This document shows positions 11,869-22,982 of a DNA stretch of 64,000 nt, in pieces; within the stretch, counting starts at the first letter, position 1; every line of letters begins with the position of its first letter. Source of the DNA: Fagopyrum homotropicum. Its lineage: Eukaryota; Streptophyta; Magnoliopsida; Caryophyllales; Polygonaceae. The position numbers and the translations under genes were made by a program. Location of the stretch: assembly GCA_033239125.1 (NCBI GenBank), contig BSWB01000007.1, positions 105,840,082 through 105,904,081 on the forward strand, in the 5' to 3' direction. The notes below the pieces were generated by a model. The model did not search any database, had not been told where the DNA came from, and worked only from the letters and a program-made list of their open reading frames with translations.

Positions 11869-12852
11869 AATTCCTTAGCATTGTCGCTGCGAAAGGTTTT
11901 GACACAAGAGTGGAGTTGAGTTTCAACCATGACACAAAAATTTCTAATTAAAGTGGCGAATTTGGCTTTTCCCTTTATTAAATAAACTCAGGTGCAACGG
12001 GAGTAATCATCTAAAATGGTAAGAAAGTAGGAACAACCGGAAGTAGAAAGGGTGTGATAGGACCCCAAATACCTAAGTGGACTAATTTAAATGACGACAA
12101 AGCATGATAACTACTAACCGGGAAAGATGATCTAGGTAGTTTGGCCCGGAGACATGTCACATGGATAGGTGATTTTGGTGATGGAAGGATGACCAAGGAG
12201 GTTATGGTGGGCGGTGGTGTTAATAGTGGTAAGACATGAAGGGAGCGGAGAAGCATTTGTCATCCAGCAAAGCTAGTAGATTCCATCACGAGCTTCACCC
12301 ACTCCAATCACTGTCCTCGAAGTAAGGTCTTGTATAACACAAAGTCTATTAGTTATCATAAATACACAATTCAAATCCGTAGTTAATTGATTTGGAGAAA
12401 ATATATGACAATCAAGTCGTGGAACATATAATACTCGGGAGCAAGTGAAGGGAGTTATTTCGCAAGTTGCATGCATGTTCAGCGGAGAATAAAGCTCCAT
12501 TAGGAAGTTTAATCCGGCGTGTAGAGACCGGCTTGATCGATGAAAGTAATGAACGATCACTTGTCATATGAAAAGAAGCTCCCGAATCAAGAATCCAAGG
12601 GAACGAATTTGAACGGTAGGAGTTTAAAGCAGAGATGAGAGTATGTCATTGAGTATCACTAATTGCACGGTCAATGTCTTTACGGTCTCAAAGGTTAAAG
12701 GATCAGGGAAGGGGTATGCGGAGTTAGCTTGTCCCGCCGCCACAATAATTGTGGCGGTCATGATACCACTCAAAGTCGTTTTCGATATTGACGGCCAAAG
12801 TATTCTCTGATACCGGCTGCCAAAGTCGTTTTTGATACTGACGGGCAAAGTA
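11869..12852 (-). pseudogene. Copia-3 protease-integrase fragment
   Basis: On the minus strand PWILDSGASFHMTSD (the aspartic protease DSGA at 12588-12577) is followed by RRIKLPNGALFSAEHA. A shifted frame then gives RVLYVPRLDCHIFSPNQLT and QDLTSRTVIGVGEARDGIY (GAG-pre-integrase). Next come LVHLGIWGPI and FLTILDDYSRCT...VYLIKGKAKFATL, then TFRSDNAKEF (integrase core Asp residues) near 11890. At least one frameshift and an in-frame stop (about 11990) break it. The rest of integrase, RT and RNase H are missing. Confidence 0.82.
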
Positions 12853-12915
12853 TCATTACTTTATCCGTCGGTATTTTTTGATACCGACGGCCAAAGTATT
12901 CCCTAATACCGCAAA
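12755..12915 (-). repeat. Short degenerate repeats, GATACCGACGGCCAAAG-like
   Basis: About five imperfect copies of GATACYGACGGCCAAAGT, one with an inverted CCGTCGGTAT beside it, lie between the protease and the primer-binding site. Words of this ACCGACGG/CCGTCGGT type are common in subterminal repeats of plant CACTA transposons, so this may be a captured CACTA end. No CACTA terminus was seen. Confidence 0.6.
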
Positions 12916-12981
12916 AGCGGCAAAAGATTAATTTTAGGGTTTAAGATTTTGTTTTGTGCGGAAGCGTTGGTCAAGGAAAAC

Positions 12982-12993
12982 GCTATAATACCA
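12982..12993 (-). other. Copia-3 primer-binding site
   Basis: The minus strand reads TGGTATTATAGC directly after the LTR, close to the Met-tRNA primer match TGGTATCAGAGC with two differences. Confidence 0.65.
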
Positions 12994-13206
12994 TGAAGAG
13001 ATTTGTGAAGTCTATCTTATTCCATTGATCAAACAATGGTTATATAAACAAATACAAAGAGATAAAGTAATAAACTAATAACAAAAGATAAGCTCGATAA
13101 TAAGAGATATGTCCAATGCTCTAAGAGATAACCTCAATACTCTAACAAGTTTTGATATAGAAGCAACCTCATTAGAAAGTTAAATAATGCAAGTCATATG
13201 TCAACA
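12994..13206 (-). repeat. Copia-3 5' LTR, about 213 bp
   Basis: On the minus strand it begins TGTTGACATATGACTTGC and ends ATAGACTTCACAAATCTCTTCA immediately before the primer-binding site. That 3' tail is typical of short copia LTRs. The outer end is set by the TGTTGA start; no mate is present to confirm it. Confidence 0.6.
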
Positions 13207-13548
13207 ATGTGCCCCTTTCAATGTAGGTTTTCATCTTCAAGCTTGAAAGGCAAAAACCCTACCAATGTAGTTTTTTCATCTTCAAGCTTGAAAAACGAAA
13301 AGCTTGTCAGGGCAATGTTAGAATCTAGTGATAAGCAGCTTTTTGGGCTACCAATTTTTTTTTTTTTGAAAATTTTTTTTGGGCTTCCAATTGATCTTGA
13401 AAGTTCATTTTGGAACCAATATTTTAAATAAGTATCGCGCCGGGTTTTTTCGGAAAAATTTTCGGTAGGTTCCGGTCATCGCTAACACTAGAAAACGGAA
13501 GCATTGACTTTGTCTCCGCGAGCACTGAATTGTGGTATACTTATTTGC
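13207..13548. other. Unassigned spacer
   Basis: No gene seen. Two imperfect copies of a roughly 55-bp segment (CAATGTAGGTTTTCATCTTC and CAATGTAGTTTTTTCATCTT, starting about 13219 and 13263) each contain CAAGCTTGAA palindromes. The stretch at 13346-13380 is a T-rich run. Confidence 0.5.
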
Positions 13549-13570
13549 TAAAATTTAAGAGTGATTTTAT

Positions 13571-13640
13571 CCGGCGCCGGCTCTACGCCGGCGCCGGCGC
13601 ATTGCGAGTGCGCGCAAGGGCTCGCGCACTCGCAATGCGC
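13571..13640. repeat. Nested GC-rich palindromes at the left end of MULE-1
   Basis: CCGGCGCCGG at 13571-13580 repeats inverted at 13588-13597. GCGCATTGCGAGTGCGC (13597-13613) has a perfect 17-bp inverted copy at 13624-13640, with a 10-bp loop. This is far more GC-rich than the flanks. Confidence 0.9.
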
Positions 13641-13680
13641 AAGCGCGCGAGGGGGCGCGCGCCCAGCCCGCCTCCGCGCC

Positions 13681-13687
13681 TATTTAA
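13681..13687 (+). promoter_or_regulatory. Candidate TATA box of the PMD gene
   Basis: TATTTAA stands 164 bp before the start codon, in the loop of TCCGCGCC...GGCGCGGA. A pyrimidine-rich leader follows. Confidence 0.5.
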
Positions 13688-13954
13688 GGAGGCGCGGAAG
13701 CCAGCCTCCCTTGCCCTTGTCTTCCCCGCTTCCGCTCCGCGTTCTTTGCCCTCGCGTTTCGCAGCCGTCGCGCACTTCCCTTGCCCTAGATTTTTTTTTC
13801 CGCTTGTTTTCATCCATTTCTTCTTTTTTTCGATACGTGCAACAATGGAGAAAGATTCAGCTATCGAGAGATCTAGGAGTAGACCACTTGTGAATCGATT
13901 CCAGGTTAGTTAATATTGTTTTTTTATCGTTTATTTATTTTTTGCATTATACTT

Positions 13955-14160
13955 GAAACTAGTTAGTTTAGTTAGGTTCGGTTAGTTAGAAATAATTGAA
14001 ATTGGATTAATCTCGATAGTTAGTAGTATTGAAACTATTTAGTTTAGTTAGGTTTGGCTAGTTAGGAATAATTGTAATTGGATTATTATCGATAGTTAGT
14101 ATTATTGAAACTACTTAGTTTAGTTAGGTTCGGCTAGTTAGGAATAATTGTATGATAGTT
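13955..14160 (+). repeat. 76-bp tandem repeat in PMD intron 1
   Basis: Units begin GAAACTA at 13955, 14031 and 14107 (exact 76-bp period), about 2.7 copies. Each contains TTAGTTTAGTTAGGTT and, in the full units, AATTGGATTA. Confidence 0.9.
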
Positions 14161-14164
14161 AATG

Positions 14165-14278
<114 letters not shown>

Positions 14279-16739
14279 TATAATAATAACACAATTTTAT
14301 ATATAAATATATATATACATTTATAATATATATGTATATAATAGAAAAATAAAAATTTGAGTTAAAAAAATATACAGCATATGTTGAGGACTGTCAGTGA
14401 GAAGAGGAAGAGGGCGAGTAGATTAGTCACAACTTCCGCCCGTCGAGAGGCTGTAGCTCAACGAGTTAGACTTGCATCGGCATCCGTTCAGGCACCTGTA
14501 GATGCAGCTGTAGAGGCATCGGTTGAGGCACCTGTGGATGCACATGTGGATGCACCTACAGATGCAGAGGTTCATGCACCTGTAGATGCAGCTGGCGAGG
14601 AGGATGTCGTACCTATTTCACTTACTGCTGATTACGACACGGAAGATTCTGCGCACGATATGTCTCATTTAGATGATATACTAGAGGATGAGCATGAGGA
14701 GATACGAGTTGAGGTAGAGCAGCAGCAGCAGGACATACCACAGCCGAGAGAGCCGGACGACTTACCTGAGCATGTACGTGATGAGGAGCAGGTAGAGGAG
14801 GACGTACCTCCTCCTTTATTGACATGCTATGCTGACCACAGAGCCAGCGTTATATGGGCCGGTATGGCTTCTCCCGTGATTAGAGTTGTTCGGAGGTTCG
14901 ACGCATTCAGTAGATTACGTGAGTGGCGACGAGATGTAGATGATGCATTTTCATGGTTTGGATTAGCTAGACGCAACGGACTGACGGATTTGGAGGACGT
15001 ACAGTTTGACGGCGTCGATCATTGTCTGATTACGGCGTTTGTCGAGAGGTGGCACCCAGAGACAAACACATTTCACATGCCATGGGGGGAGATGAGAATA
15101 GCGCTACACGATGTTCAGATCATTATAAGACTACCAGTTGATGGAGATGCATTGGTGACTTCTGTCGATGATAGTGTATGACTTGATTGGCTAGTTCAGC
15201 GTCTTGGCTTATCACCAGCAGAGGCTAGACGTCAGACTTCACAGCTATTCTGCGATACTATTAGGCGTAGAGCCGCTGAGATGTTGGCCCTTCCAGAGCC
15301 TCCACATGACACTATTGCATCTGCATATCTGTTATTGTCCATATCGTCGACTTTGGTAGTCGACAAGTCTACCAACAAGATGCGAGGATGGCTTATTGAT
15401 CTAGTACGATATCATTTGAGGACAGACGCGTATGCTTGGGGCACCGGGACCTTTGCTTATCTTTACAGATGTTTGGGGGACGCCACCAGGAAGAGGGTGA
15501 CGATGATGGCAGGATGTACTTCCCTGTTACAGGTGTGTTGTCGTAAATATTTTCCTTAATATAACGTCACTTTATTAATAAGATTGAAATTAATAAAAGA
15601 ATTTGTACAGTTTTGGATTTACGCACATTTCCCGTCATTGAGATGTGCCGCTGTGGAGGATCCGGATATGCTAGGTCATGCACGGTGGTGTTCGAGACTT
15701 TCTGTCCCGAAGACTCCGTCTATTACCGTAGAGAGGTTACACTCCTTACGAGCTCAGTTGGACCAGATGAGGGCGGAGGATGTGTGCTTTACCTCGTATG
15801 ATGAGCGGGTGCTTGATTTTGGCGTAGAACATGGTGTTTCTCGGTATCGGGGTATCATACGGATATCCGACATAGAGGAGGCGTATATGCCGGACCGTTT
15901 CTTGCGACAGTTTGGATACGTACAAACAGTGCCTCTATCCCGTATTCCTCCCATTCATGAGATTCGTCCGGCGACCGGATGTGGATCTAGGCTTTCATAT
16001 CCTCTCTCATACGATCGTTGGGCATCCCGCCATCTGGAGGAGACCAGAGTTTCACTAGTTGGATTGATACCAACTACCTCTCCTTGACTCGTCGATGATG
16101 TGTACATGTCTTGGTATACGGTCCATTGCCATCCGTACGTCTTGCCGACGTCCATTGCACTCCAGTTACCTATAGACCGTCCCCCACCTGTTCCGGTTTC
16201 ACATCAAAGAGTACGTTTGTTTTAACATTTAAATTACTCTTTATTTTAATTTTCAATTATTTAAAATTTTATTTTCTGTATTGCAGCGTCTTCACATTCT
16301 TATAGAAAATTTATGAGAGATGCAGGCTCGCGGTCTTCCGTATTCTGCAGAGGATATAGATCACATGATAGCGGAGGCAGTTAGACGTACGCCTCCTGTG
16401 GCTCCATCTCAGGTCCGGGCTACACAGCGTCCTCCAGCTCCAACACATTTGTAGTTGTAGTTCACTACTCTTATATTTATTTTGGATGGATATTACACTT
16501 GAGCGTATGTTTTTTTTATATACTATTATGTTTATTTTGGATGGATAATATATATTGTTTTTTACTTTTGATGTTTTCCTAAGTTTTTTTAGCGCTTTTA
16601 TTTCCCTTAAGTTTCAGTCAACTATTTCAAACTACTAAAACACAATGAGAACCATATATGAAACCGACTAAATCAATGTTGTCAACAAGTACAATAAAAA
16701 CGTCTAAAACACGATTTCAAGTAAGGCTTCTCAAAACAG

Positions 16740-19700
16740 CTAAAGATATCCTGCACTATTGTGTTCAATTCCCCATTCACGACGGAGATCCTCATAACGA
16801 GCTATCCTTTCAATGAACGGCGCATCCCATCCATCCACACTTGCATCATGGTTATTTTTCCAAGCGTCGCTCAACAACGGTAACGGAGCATCATCTTTTA
16901 ACCATACCTACAAAAATAAAATTACATAAAACGGTTAGTAAATATTAGGTCTAAATATACGTCCATTGAATGAAAGTAAATCGTCAACCTACCAGCACAA
17001 AGTGTGTGTTGTTATATATATAGGCTAACGAGCAAATGACCGTAGGGGCCTCTTGGTCGGGAACGGTGGCAATCATAGGCAGGAATGTCGCTGGAATGTT
17101 CCCTAGCACAACTAATGCAATCTTATAGTAGGTGGCGGCTGCACATGCGATCATCGGTATTTCCATCCAATTTGGTTCTGGACACGGAGACTTACTCGTT
17201 CAATAAACGTTTTGAATAACTTCGTCAACATGATTGAAGATTCTACACTGCAATGATTAACAAGTAAGATTATGTAAAATCATGGATTATAATTAAAACT
17301 TTGATGTAACCGGAAGACTTAGTTACCTTGAAATAAAATTCCCTTCTCGCATTTAACTCCATAACCATATCTCGCCATATTATCAAATAATCCTCATCCG
17401 AGAATCCCAAAACCGCGGAAATTGCTCTATATCCACAATGGCCGTCTCTTGGTACATCCCTTACTCTCAATACATAAGGCTCCATGAACTTTGGAAAATC
17501 TTCTTCCCTCAAACAAAATCCGGTCTTCGCGGGTTGCTTTCCTTTACGTCGTGCTCTACTCGTAGGAGTCAACTCCGGTGTAGAATCTACATCTTTAGCT
17601 TTCTTCCCTTTCGGACGCCCAGGACCACGTGTAGCAGAATGCTCAAAACAGCTAGACTCTCTTCTAGTTGATCTCGGGATTGGAGGTCGTCCCTTTGCAT
17701 TGGTCTTCTGTGCCGGCTCCTTCATTGTCGTACCCCCGGGGTTTTCCATGTCATCCACAAAAGATGCAATCTTATCTTGCTCATCCGGGATTAACATATT
17801 TGAGTCCATTCTTTCTCTAAACCTGTTCAGCGCCGCTTGATTCGGGTTCGAACGATCATCATCATCATCATCACCAATATCACCATCCAAAAAATCAACC
17901 GAATTCCAATGAACTTGCTTCCAATAAGGGTGTATCTGTGACAAATAGATAGGTCTACGAGCCCGGATCACTAGTCTAAAGTCATGCACACACGGCACTC
18001 CATAAACCTCTCTCCAATAACTATCCCGACATCCTTCATCATCTCTTGTATGTCGAGCCTTGGTATAATTATTCCACAAGAGCGTGAAACACTCATTTGT
18101 TACGTAGTCACGGAGCAAGTCAAATATTGATATACGCACCTGCAAAAAAAGGTTTATTAAATATCAAATAAATATTTAACATTATTTTCATCAATTAAAC
18201 TATTGGTATACTAACCTCTCGTGGAATCCTCTCCCGTGACATCTCTAGAGAAGCTTGTAGCTTTTGGACTTGGTCCGTGACCATCAAATGTATGCTATCA
18301 CAAACCAGCTGAAATCCTCCAACGCTAGAATCTAGTGTTTGCTTCAACAACTTGTGCGCGGATTCACACTTAAGAAGAAAATTTTATTACAAAAAACGAA
18401 GAAATGTTTAACAATGTAGTGAATGTTTAAATAACTTACGCATTTGTCGTTCGTGTGCCGAAATGATGATGTAGGTCAGTCCATACTCGAACGATTGCCT
18501 CCTTGTACGGGTCAAGCCAAGTCGTCTCTAGATAGGTCATTAACCTCGGAGATGATTGCCAATAGTCTCTCATTTCCAACAAACGGCGTTGGTAGCTTCC
18601 AAGGGATCTTGACTCGAGCAAGACATGACAATGGGATATGAAGAGTGCTTCCGCTTCCTTATTGCGCAAAACAAGTGCCGCTTTGTTAACTATATTGCAC
18701 TTTATGTGAAACGTGCACAATATATGCTTCACCTCGGGAAATACTACACCCAATGCGCTTATAAGACCAAGCTCACGATCAGTGGCAATCACCTCCGGCG
18801 TCTTTCCGTATAACAAATGCCGGACCCTCCTCAAAGCCCACTCGTAATGATCTCTATTCTCATGTGCCATGAACACAAAAGCAATTGCGAATGTCTTCTT
18901 GGTGCTAGTGATGCCTACGATCTCCAACAATGGCATATTGTACCTAAAAGTAATACGAAACAAAGACTGAGTTACAATTTTTGAAGAAAATAAGAATGAG
19001 TGTATGAAATAAAATAAAAATGTGGCTTGAATTGAAGCTTACTTGTTGGTCTTATATGTCGAGTCCATCACAATAACATAGGGAAACATGTTGAGCAAAT
19101 GCCTCGAGTCGGGATGTGAGATAAAGAAATCAATCACTTCATCGAAATCTTGACTTCTCCGAGTGTTTATATAGTATCCACGTTCCGTCAACGTGTGAAG
19201 TGCTTGTTGTAATGGAGATCTTCCTTCGGCTTGTTCCATTCTAATCTTCAAACCGGTGTTGTAAACTTGACGGATGGAGGTGACATTGTCAGGATCCTCT
19301 AATTGTACGGATTTTAATATATGTCTCGGTTTTAAGCCAGAATTCAATTCACGCTCCACCTTTCGGGTCTGCTTCGGAGTCATACGTCCAACATATGCAT
19401 GACCTCTTAACACCGAAGGAATGATATGGTTGTGGATTCCACATACAACCCTCACCGTCCACTTTTCCTCTTCAATTTGGGTTCCTACAAGCTCAAACAA
19501 ACACATACACTTCTTCGAGTTTTTTTTCCGGCTAAAACTTGGAACATGATCGGGATCTACGTCTTTTTCTTTTCTCGGTCTTCCGTGTCTATCACAACCC
19601 AATTGTAGGATACGAAAACCCCTTCTATCTAACCATGATTTTTTAATGACCAACACCATATTCATAGCGTTGGCCACATACCGAGCCCATCCCAAAAAGT

Positions 19701-20237
19701 TCTCTCTATCCGCAAAATATCCATGAAGCTCAAATTTTGAAGAATAATTGGTACCGAGAGCACGAGAGTAATCCATAAGAACCTAAATAAAAATAACATA
19801 GAATATTATTTTAAAAAAACACATCATTTTATTCTTGCATTGCTAATTCTATAATTTCGATTCTCTATTCTAACATTGCTAATTCTATGATTCCGATTCT
19901 CTATTCTTGCATTGCTAATTCTATGATTTCGATTCTCTATTGTAACATTGCTAATTCTATGATTTCAATTCTCTATTGTAACATTGCTAATTTTATAATT
20001 CCGATTCTCTATTCTAACATTGCAAATTCTATAATTCCGATTCTATATTCTAACATTGCAAATTCTATAATTCCGACAAAATAAAACGACATAACAGTAA
20101 AGTATAAAAATGAGTTTGTACACTTACTTCAAGTTTTGCGAGAATTTCTTCCGGATCACTATATTTTCAATATCGAACGGCATCATCGAGCTTTCACCAT
20201 CGGATTCTACATCAACTTCATCGGAATACGACGACAT
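16740..20237 (-). pseudogene. MULE-1 transposase fused to an OTU protease domain, seven exons
   Basis: Minus-strand exons: 20237-20128, 19782-19043, 18943-18440, 18368-18216, 18139-17327, 17247-16993, 16907-16740, about 914 codons. Exons 1-2 carry a FAR1-like DNA-binding region (CMCLFELVG, then GIHNH). The DDE triad is VIVMDSTYKTNKY across the exon 2/3 join, VIATDRELGLI in exon 3, and CESAHKLLK in exon 4. A SWIM-like GVPCVHDF opens exon 5. After a basic GRPKGKKAK linker comes an OTU-type cysteine protease: Asp/Cys in VPRDGHCGYRAIS (near 17440) and His in NTHFVLV (exon 6). OTU enzymes remove ubiquitin; its role in a transposase is unknown. Breaks: a 1-nt frame slip in exon 1 between DIEN and DPEEILAKLE; an exon 3/4 join out of phase by one base unless a non-GT donor is used; TGA at 17202-17200. 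The chosen ATG sits 62 bp after a TATA box. Confidence 0.83.
19832..20075 (-). repeat. 36-bp tandem repeat in transposase intron 1, about seven units
   Basis: Contiguous copies of TATTCTAACATTGCTAATTC followed by TATGATTCCGATTCTC, 36 bp each, with point differences. They fill most of the intron between exons 1 and 2. Confidence 0.9.
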
Positions 20238-20298
20238 TTTAACGACTTTTTTCTTTACGTTTTCTAACTTGTGGATGAAGGTGAATGAGTCTCATATG

Positions 20299-20310
20299 TT
20301 ATTATATAGG
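20299..20310 (-). promoter_or_regulatory. TATA box of the transposase-OTU gene
   Basis: The minus strand reads CCTATATAATAA, about 62 bp before the ATG at 20237. Upstream, four copies of a 14-16 bp GCCGTTGGGGATGTA-like unit (about 20322-20385) may be promoter repeats. Confidence 0.6.
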
Positions 20311-20395
20311 CTCCAAAAATCCCCAACGGCTATATTCCCCCAACGGCTACATCCCCAACGACTACATCCCCAACGGCTCTAATTCGAAAGTATAA

Positions 20396-20434
20396 CGGGC
20401 GGACTCCGCCTCTATGAAGGCGCGAGTCCGCCCG
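20396..20434. repeat. GC-rich hairpin at the right end of MULE-1
   Basis: CGGGCGGACTC (20396-20406) pairs perfectly with GAGTCCGCCCG (20424-20434), with an inner CGCC...GGCG pair. It mirrors the palindrome cluster at the left end, and each lies just outside a gene promoter. Confidence 0.85.
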
Positions 20435-20455
20435 AATAGTAGCCTTGAAATTTAA

Positions 20456-21693
20456 TCATGAGTGAATGAGATAATGATGCCCGAAGTTATGTATACGAAC
20501 ACAGTTTTGGAAAATGAACAAAAATGTGACTACCTCACACCGACGAAAAAAGTAGAATCCCTATAGCATAAAAGGAGGAAAAACACTCAAGGACCGCGAC
20601 CTTTTGATCACTACACATTTCAATGGGGAGCGGGTGTAGCTAACCGACCGACCACACACACGTGCGAACACTCAGGCACTCAGGCCATAACGAGAACTCT
20701 CAAGGTTATCATTTTTTGCCCAAAGATTGGTCAAATCAAGAATATAAATTCGAAAATTTTGATTTGATGGAATATTCGGAATATCTCATATTAAAAGCGC
20801 TAATCTCCTTTGTCTTCTGACCTCGTCTATAAAAGGGAGTCGCGTCTTCTCATTCCAACACACAACCGAAGCAACAGACAAAATGCCTTCTCCCCTTTTT
20901 TTTTCTCTACAAAACTCGAGAGTACAACATAGAAGCGGTTCGCCAGATTTCCAAAGCCATTACGGGACTTGGATCTAGTGCATTTTTATCGTGGGATTCG
21001 ATAAAAATTAAGGACATAGACTTCTATTTTCACTCTTCACATACTAACGATATTGTAATCCTGCGGGTTTTCTCTTTATCTTTGGTTTTCTTACAGCTTT
21101 TGGAAGAATTCTTGAAAAAACGTTCCTATAGTTTTATCGATGCCAAAATAAATTTTAGTTAGGGATCAATGCACAAACATATTTAGTTAGGGATCGATGC
21201 CAAAACAAATGTGTACTAGTGATGTAATGCAAGCTAGTCACATGTGCTTTGAAGTCGCCTCCAAATTTGATTCCATATAATAATTGGAACCCGAATGGTA
21301 CCAACTTCAGCCTTTTACATGATCAATCGAATTGACAGGTAAATAAGGACATTCAGCACACTTGTGCATATAGGAATGCACTATTCTCGCTCGAGAATAC
21401 CTGATAATAACAAATGTTCATGATAGACAGTACACAGAAGCAATGATGATCTACTCCTAATATTTACCCATCATTCTGGGTAGTGAAACTTTGGCATCAG
21501 ATCAAGAATCAATTAAACAAACAGGATACCATGTTGGCGACGAGCATACAGCAGATCATGCTCACGCATGATTCTAAATTTTCGTGTAAAAGAACGAAAA
21601 GAGAGATGTGATTTTATTGGTACATACATGGCAATGGCGGGTTTGTTCACAACATTTTTTGCAGATTCAAGTCCCGGCATACCCTGTTCCAAG
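20456..21693. other. Spacer with an LTR-like promoter remnant, no gene
   Basis: A TATA box (TATAAAAGG, 20829-20837) is followed by a leader and by GATATTGTAATCCTGCGGG (about 21050) with an intron-like TTCTTACAG (21098). This layout resembles U3-R-U5 of a copia LTR, but no terminal repeats, primer site or TSD were found. About three copies of a roughly 32-bp unit (TTAGTTAGGGATCRATGC) lie at 21137-21212. The rest up to the host gene's stop codon is ordinary AT-rich sequence. Confidence 0.4.
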
Positions 21694-22982
21694 TCATTTC
21701 TTCCATTGCGGCAACCTCTGAACTACTACCTGAACATAAGCATTAGTAGAGTTTTTCAGTGGAAATTATTGCATTGCATCTGAGCTGCATCCATGGGCTC
21801 TATGAGTTCATGGAGAAGCATTTTTGAAACGAGACTACAGATGGATAACCTCAAAGAAGAGGGATATAGTCAATCAAAGATGACGTACTTTGCCTGAATT
21901 TTCTTTGTTTCCAACAATGGTTTGACAAGCAAGCCTCCAAGATTCGGGTTTCTGAAGTTAACTAACAATGTTTCATTAGGAGAAAGAAGTCTGAGCAAAC
22001 CGGTTAATTCAAGAAGCAATCAAATTAAACTTATTGCCAAATGGATTATCGATCAGGATATACATCTAGAATCTGCAAAGTATTTGAGCTCAGTAGTTGT
22101 CCTTTCATGCAGATTATGTCAATATATATACGAGTGGAGGCCTGAACAGGGGCTAGTTTACTTGCCTTTTTCAAGTATTTGAGCTCAGTATTTGTCCTTT
22201 CATTCAGAAGATCCTTTCCATCTAAAATCTGCAAAGTGCCAACATAATACATTTGATCAACCTTGATCGACGCTTTGGGATGATCATACACCACAAAATG
22301 GATAATCATTTAGTATTTATTACTGCTTGAGTTTTAATGAAAACCTTTTAGGGTTTTTCTTGATTCTTATTCATTCGAAATGATGGCATTAACATTACTA
22401 CCTCAACGATGCACGTTCCACAGCTTCCACCACCTCCACAGTTCATCACCTTTCCCTGACCATAAACATTCAAACCTGGTGTCATCACTTAAAAATTGAT
22501 CAATTATGAACGCCAGCAAAATAGAAAAACCAATTCGTCGATAACAAAAGTACGGGATGGACTTACATAGGTTGCATAAAGCTCAATCTTATTGTCAGTC
22601 ATAATATTCCTCAGCAATTTCTCACCACTCAACGCCTTGGCTTTCTCCACCGGATACCTACCATCGTTCTCCGGCTTTGGCTGCGAATCCACATTCCGAA
22701 TCCCGCAATTAAAAAACATAACTGTTTTTCCGCATTCCAAATCAGGTAGAACCATCAATGGTTGCACATGTATACAATAATCAGACTCAAATGCTTGTAA
22801 ATTAAAGTTGCATTGCATACTCCCATAAATTCAAGCTCAATTTCAGGTTTCTCTGTCTCCGGCGGCGAAGGAGTAGTGGATGAAGCGTAGATGAGGTGCC
22901 TACGTTCGGAGGGAAATGCGGCGGTGCTGGAGTTTCTTTTGACGGTTGCCGGGAAGGCGGGCGGCAGGTGCAAGGAAGCCAT
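21694..22982 (-). CDS. Chloroplast-targeted 2Fe-2S ferredoxin-like protein, six exons
   Basis: Minus-strand exons are 22982-22821, 22680-22567, 22455-22402, 22228-22166, 21951-21889 and 21729-21694. All joins are phase 0 and give 163 aa with no stop or frameshift. Residues 1 to about 40 are Ser/Ala/Pro-rich with basic residues, typical of a plastid transit peptide. The mature part has VEKAKALSGEKLLRNIMTDN, then the cluster loop NCGGGGSCGTCIVE (Cys 98, 104, 107) and the fourth ligand in WRLACQT (Cys 140), ending VVVQRLPQWKK. The Cys spacing and LACQT match plant-type 2Fe-2S proteins related to PNSB3/NDF4, a subunit of the chloroplast NDH complex. Its exact role (electron carrier or structural) is inferred from family only. 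Intron 4 has a GC donor with perfect context, AAG|GCAAGT. The ATG was chosen at 22982 because it starts the transit peptide; an in-frame ATG at 23012 is possible. It is the only clear host gene here. Confidence 0.87.

Larger units (their letters stand above)
11869..13206 (-). mobile_element. Copia-3: 5' half of a Ty1/copia element, minus strand
   Basis: It retains the 5' LTR, primer-binding site, a stretch with short repeats, protease, GAG-pre-integrase and the first part of the integrase core, then ends abruptly against Copia-2 gag at about 11868. Gag is largely absent, replaced by sequence with repeated GATACCGACGGCCAAAG-like words. Confidence 0.7.

Noticed and set aside
13530..13913. Overlapping frames on both strands in the GC-rich left end of MULE-1
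   Set aside because: They are by-products of palindromic GC-rich DNA; the PMD start at 13845 with a phase-0 splice is the supported reading.
15179..16315. Three TGA codons in PMD read as recoding or selenocysteine
   Set aside because: Land plants lack selenocysteine machinery, and the pattern is explained by C-to-T decay in a silenced element.
19832..20075. Direct repeats that could suggest a CRISPR array
   Set aside because: Units are contiguous with no unique spacers, lie in a plant transposase intron, and have no cas genes nearby.
20456..21150. Promoter of the 2Fe-2S gene at the TATA box near 20830
   Set aside because: It lies downstream of that gene and points the other way; an LTR remnant fits better.
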